Of a DNA stretch of 15,660 bases, positions 13,266 to 15,660 are shown in pieces. The position numbers and the translations under genes were made by a program. The notes beneath the pieces were generated by a model, which searched no databases, was not told the origin of the DNA, and saw only the letters and a program-made list of their open reading frames with translations. The stretch comes from an uncultured Clostridia bacterium (GTDB lineage Bacteria > Bacillota > Clostridia > Christensenellales > Borkfalkiaceae): contig CAKQKA010000039.1 in assembly GCA_934247855.1 (NCBI GenBank), positions 1 to 15,660 on the forward strand, given 5' to 3'. How positions within the stretch are numbered: position 1 is the first letter of the stretch; each line of letters opens with the position of its first letter.

Positions 13266-13745
13266 TTAATCGGTCAGACTTTTCAAGTCAAAATCGACGA
13301 CCGATTTTAAATCTTGCAAAGTCAGTTCCACCTGATAACCGATCTTGCCGCCGCTGAAAATAATGGTTTCAAAATTATCGGCTGATTCGTCGATTACCGT
13401 CCTGAATTGTTTTTTCATGCCTATCGGCGAGCAACCGCCATGAACATACCCCGTAAGCGGCAATAAATCTTTGGACTTTATCATCTCTATATTCTTTTCG
13501 CCCGCGGCGGCGGCAGCTTTTTTAAGATTCAACTCCTTAGCGACGGGTATCATAAAGACGTAATGTTCCTTCGATTTGCCTACCGTGACAAGCGTTTTGA
13601 AAACGTGATCGGGATTTTCGTTAAGCGCAGAAGCAACCTCCGTACCGCTTAACGCTTCCGTACATTCGTAAGTATATCCTTTATATTTTATTCTCTTTTG
13701 CTCCAAAATGCGCATTACGTTTGTTTTATTGGTTTCCTGTTTCAT
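13266..13745 (-). CDS. ybaK: Cys-tRNA(Pro)/Cys-tRNA deacylase YbaK (EbsC)
   Basis: A 159-residue editing protein that hydrolyses Cys-tRNA(Pro) formed by mistake by prolyl-tRNA synthetase. The family N-terminus KTNVMRILEQKRIKY, the VFKTLVT strand holding the key lysine, VAKELNLKKAA, and the GGCSPIGMKK loop are all present; length matches the family. AAGGA lies 7 bases before the ATG. The gene begins 27 bases after the TetR gene and is probably in its operon. After the stop there is an outer pairing (GATTAAG / CTTAATC) around a small TCTGC-TCC-GCAGA hairpin (13221-13233), but no clear terminator. Confidence 0.93.
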   Translation of the reverse strand: MKQETNKTNVMRILEQKRIKYKGYTYECTEALSGTEVASALNENPDHVFKTLVTVGKSKEHYVFMIPVAKELNLKKAAAAAGEKNIEMIKSKDLLPLTGYVHGGCSPIGMKKQFRTVIDESADNFETIIFSGGKIGYQVELTLQDLKSVVDFDLKSLTD

Positions 13746-13772
13746 ACCGACATCCTTTAAACGTGTTTTTTC

Positions 13773-14393
13773 TTACCTGCCGTGGTGCGTCATATAATAA
13801 AACAACGCAACGTGCTTTTCAAGTTTTTCAAGACATTCGGCTTCTCTTTCCGGCTGACGGTCGCAAATACCTATAAGCGTTAATATCGGAGAAACATACA
13901 AAAGCGCAAGCGCGTCCGCATTGCCCGTAATTTCGCCCTTCTCAATAAGCGAGGCAAACACAGCCGAATGATAATTGACAAGTCTGTCCACAAAACGCTT
14001 CGTATAAAGCTCTCCGAAACTATCCGAGCGGAACTGCTCGATCGTCATCATCTTACGAAAATCGCTTATCCATTGATCGTGCAACGAATACTCGAAAATC
14101 TGTTTCACCTTTTCGTAAAGCGCTTGTTCGCTTATTTTTTTGCACTGCGACAGGTCTTTAGCCTTACCCTCTGCGCAAAATTCCAATTTATCGGTGTCAT
14201 GAGCATAACGCTCGGCGGTCGTTTCCACGATAGCGTCGAAAATCTCCTGCTTACTGTCGAAATGATTGTAAATCGACGGGGCTTTTATTCCCACGGCTTT
14301 AGCTATCTCGTCAACGCTCACGGCGTCATATCCTTTTTTTGCAAACAGCCCGAGCGCATCCAAAATCTTTTGTGCAGTATTTTCATTTTTCAT
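13773..14393 (-). CDS. TetR/AcrR-family transcriptional regulator
   Basis: A 206-residue TetR-type repressor. The N-terminal helix-turn-helix is clear (about 8-52: ILDALGLFAKKGYDAVSVDE to IKAPSIYNHFDSKQEIFDAI). The C-terminal ligand domain is not assignable to a known ligand; it contains six cysteines and histidines without an obvious metal motif. GGAGG lies 7 bases before the ATG. A palindrome at its expected transcription start suggests that it represses itself and ybaK. No transporter, the usual partner of this family, lies next to it in the window. Confidence 0.93.
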   Translation of the reverse strand: MKNENTAQKILDALGLFAKKGYDAVSVDEIAKAVGIKAPSIYNHFDSKQEIFDAIVETTAERYAHDTDKLEFCAEGKAKDLSQCKKISEQALYEKVKQIFEYSLHDQWISDFRKMMTIEQFRSDSFGELYTKRFVDRLVNYHSAVFASLIEKGEITGNADALALLYVSPILTLIGICDRQPEREAECLEKLEKHVALFYYMTHHGR

Positions 14394-14406
14394 TTTATTC
14401 CCTCCG

Positions 14407-14422
14407 GCTAACGTTTGTTAGC
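14407..14422. promoter_or_regulatory. Candidate TetR operator
   Basis: GCTAAC-GTTT-GTTAGC is a perfect 6-4-6 palindrome between the -10 and the SD of the TetR gene. It covers the expected start site near 14419. Size and position fit an autoregulatory TetR-family operator. Confidence 0.75.
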
Positions 14423-14425
14423 ATA

Positions 14426-14454
14426 ATTATAAAGCGCGACCGAAAAACTGTCAA
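14426..14454 (-). promoter_or_regulatory. Perfect consensus sigma-A promoter of the TetR-ybaK pair
   Basis: TTGACA (14454-14449), 17 bases, TATAAT (14431-14426) on the minus strand: both boxes match the consensus at all positions. Such a strong promoter implies tight repression, in keeping with the palindrome at the start site. Confidence 0.9.
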
Positions 14455-14492
14455 CGATTTGCAATGAGTTTTCAATTTTCGCATAATCGAGT

Positions 14493-14605
14493 ACGGAGTT
14501 TTTCCGTCACAATTCTCCTTGGATAAGAATCGTCGCTTACGCCTCGCGACGGACACCCTTCTGCCGACGGATCTTACCGACGATTCTGTTGCAGATTTAC
14601 TCTGC
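14493..14605. other. Hairpin-rich region of unknown nature
   Basis: Three inverted repeats lie in a row: ACGGA-GTTTT-TCCGT (14493-14507), AGAATCGTCG / CGACGATTCT (14526-14535 with 14578-14587, enclosing a GTCGC/GCGAC pair and three CGTCGG-like words) and GCAGA-TTTAC-TCTGC (14591-14605). No known protein is encoded here. A structured RNA, a dispersed repeat or the remains of a mobile element are all possible. Confidence 0.5.
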
Positions 14606-14621
14606 TTAGTTGTAATATTGT

Positions 14622-14657
14622 GAAAAATCGGCGAAAGTCCGAAAAAGCTCTCGCCGA
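14622..14657 (-). terminator. Terminator after the BspA-like remnant
   Basis: On the minus strand TCGGCGA (14657-14651) pairs perfectly with TCGCCGA (14634-14628) and is followed by T5. It lies 24 bases after the stop at 14681, so the original 3' end of the gene is preserved. Confidence 0.75.
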
Positions 14658-14680
14658 ATATCGGGGCTATACAATAATAA

Positions 14681-15079
14681 TCAACTCTGTTTTTCGCTAA
14701 AATAGCCCGGATTCGCCGTCCCGCCGTCGATACGAGCGTAAGCCTTGTCTGTTTGTGCGTCGTTGTAAGAAGTGCCTTTCCCGCCCGAAAGATTTTTGCA
14801 TTCTTTAAACATTTCGGTGGAAACGGACACATTATCCGTATTCCACCCGCTTCCTGCATATACGGAAACAAGTCTGCCGCAATTATAGAACATACGACTC
14901 ATATTCGTAACACTTACGGTATTCCACGAAGAAACGTCAAGCGAAGTAAGATTACCGCAATTAAAGAACATATGACTCATATTAGTAACGCTTCCGGTAT
15001 TCCACGAAGAAACGTCAAGCGAAGTAAGATTACCGCAATTATAAAACGTTCCGTAAAGATTTTATACTTTTGCGGTATT
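14681..15079 (-). pseudogene. 3' remnant of a BspA-like (DUF285 repeat) surface protein gene
   Basis: The leftward frame encodes 26-residue DUF285-type repeats (SWNTGSVTNMSHMFFNCGNLTSLDVS) and a typical BspA-like C-terminal end (YNDAQTDKAYARIDGGTANPGYFS). These repeat proteins are usually large, secreted or surface-bound. Here the frame is open only from 15061. An in-frame TAA at 15062-15064 falls inside a repeat, exactly where other copies have the threonine of V-T-N; the five residues before it (NTAKV) still match the repeat. Homology then ends next to a GC-rich hairpin at 15082. No start codon with an SD is present; an ATG at 14980 lies mid-repeat and is not credible. The intact terminator and C-terminus point to loss of the 5' part. 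Confidence 0.75.
14917..15041. repeat. 47-bp perfect direct repeat, period 78 bp
   Basis: 14917-14963 and 14995-15041 are identical over 47 bases and spaced 78 bases apart, which is 26 codons. They encode the repeated CGNLTSLDVSSWNT block of the BspA-like protein. A third, diverged copy lies around 14839. Identity at DNA level suggests recent duplication or gene conversion. Confidence 0.9.
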
Positions 15080-15081
15080 CG

Positions 15082-15106
15082 GCGCGCCCGTCTTTTTCGG
15101 GCGCGC
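15082..15106. other. Strong GC hairpin between the TasA-like gene and the BspA remnant
   Basis: GCGCGCCCG-TCTTTTT-CGGGCGCGC is a perfect 9-bp stem. On the minus strand no T run follows; on the plus strand T8 follows 12 bases later. It lies 32 bases after the TasA-like stop and 2 bases from the edge of the BspA remnant, so it marks the junction. It may act as an mRNA-end structure. Confidence 0.65.
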
Positions 15107-15138
15107 ACGAACGTTTTGTTTTTTTTTACCTCGCTCGG

Positions 15139-15660
15139 TTACCTCTCAAACTGCGATACCTGCATAGCAAGTTCAACCCTGATCTCCGTGCAAACCTCAT
15201 TTATCGTCCAGTCTCCGTAAGCGGTGTACCCGGCGTCGTTTGCGCGACGACCGAGAATCGTGTCGAGTTCGTTAACGGTTATACCGGTAAAGGTTTCCGT
15301 TCCTTCAAACGCCCACGCCCAGACGAGTTCGTAAGTTGTTTCGGCCAATACGTCGCCTGCATTTTTTAATCCGACAACGGGATCGGAATGAAATGTTGCG
15401 GCAACTGCATGAAGAGTTGTGTTTTCCGCACCGGTTACGACAACGTCGTTCTTCCTAAGCGTCCATTTAACGGGATTATACACGATCTCTTCTCCGCCTG
15501 TTTTCTGCACTTTAAGCACGATGTCATGCTCCGGAGTTATTCCCATTGCAATCAGCGCTTTAACTTCCGCCTGTCCTTTAATCTTAAAGGTCATGGAGCC
15601 TGTCGTTCCGGGTGCAATTACGTTATAATCACCGCTTGCTTTTAAGGTAAGACCGTCGGT
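15139..15660 (-). CDS. TasA/camelysin-like secreted protein, C-terminal part (runs off right edge)
   Basis: The leftward frame is open from the window edge to a stop at 15139: 173 residues, missing the N-terminus. The visible part starts in LKASGDYNVIAPGTTGSMTF, a pattern typical of the beta-sandwich of SipW-dependent TasA/CalY-like proteins, followed by GQAEVKALIA. It ends in ELVWAWAFEG, an acidic DTILGRRA stretch and IRVELAMQVSQFER, as in clostridial members. Such proteins are exported, cleaved by a SipW-type signal peptidase and may form surface or biofilm fibres. An internal ATG at 15594 is not a plausible start, because the domain is already under way. Whether a sipW gene lies upstream cannot be seen. 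Confidence 0.7.
   Translation of the reverse strand, partial: TDGLTLKASGDYNVIAPGTTGSMTFKIKGQAEVKALIAMGITPEHDIVLKVQKTGGEEIVYNPVKWTLRKNDVVVTGAENTTLHAVAATFHSDPVVGLKNAGDVLAETTYELVWAWAFEGTETFTGITVNELDTILGRRANDAGYTAYGDWTINEVCTEIRVELAMQVSQFER

Noticed and set aside
14395..14871. Leftward open frame of 158 codons
   Set aside because: Overlaps the BspA remnant in another frame, crosses its terminator and the TetR promoter, and has no SD.
14917..15041. Possible CRISPR array because of the 47-bp direct repeat
   Set aside because: Only two exact copies, with a 78-bp period equal to 26 codons, coding for a known protein repeat.

Overview
The window looks like part of the chromosome of an anaerobic Bacillota, most likely a Clostridia-type lineage. 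The evidence is the strong Shine-Dalgarno (SD) sequences, sigma-A promoters of the TTGACA-17-TATAAT type, a metG-tatD-rsmA operon, the spore-maturation pair spmA-spmB, and a peroxide defence built from rubrerythrin and rubredoxin. Species and genus cannot be read from the sequence. No rRNA, tRNA, CRISPR array or intact insertion sequence was seen.

Layout. 1-180 is the start of an unrecognised leftward gene that leaves the window on the left. 406-1887 is a leftward, apparently self-regulated peroxide operon: perR, a reverse-type rubrerythrin, a small Bfd-like [2Fe-2S] protein and a 50-residue rubredoxin. It has a consensus promoter with a PerR-box-like palindrome at the expected transcription start. 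1907-3899 carries miaA and a cyclophilin-like lipoprotein. 4064-6965 is a leftward group of an SPFH protein with zinc ribbons (like B. subtilis YdjI), a DUF1858 redox-disulfide protein and a zinc-ribbon membrane protein (like YdjG). It resembles the B. subtilis ydjGHI membrane-stress genes without a nearby pspA. 7095-11292 is the leftward housekeeping group metG-tatD-rsmA-gtrA. From a back-to-back promoter region, spmA-spmB run rightward (11396-12480) to a bidirectional terminator shared with a small unknown lipoprotein.

13266-14454 is a TetR regulator followed by ybaK (Cys-tRNA(Pro) deacylase), behind a perfect consensus promoter with an operator-like palindrome at the start site. 14463-14620 holds no convincing protein gene but several hairpins, and may be a structured or dispersed element. 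14681-15079 is the broken 3' end of a BspA-like repeat surface-protein gene. 15139-15660 is the C-terminal part of a TasA/camelysin-like secreted protein that leaves the window on the right.

Together the genes suggest an oxygen-sensitive, spore-forming-lineage anaerobe. The perR operon would supply electrons to rubrerythrin for peroxide reduction. The SPFH group probably serves envelope stress. The right end is a cell-surface region undergoing recombination. The points most worth checking are the compact perR operon with its unusual CxCG rubredoxin, the pspA-less SPFH/DUF1858/zinc-ribbon group, the altered HIGH motif of MetG (TIGT), the SD-less spmA with a sigma-E-like promoter, and the structured region near 14.5 kb.
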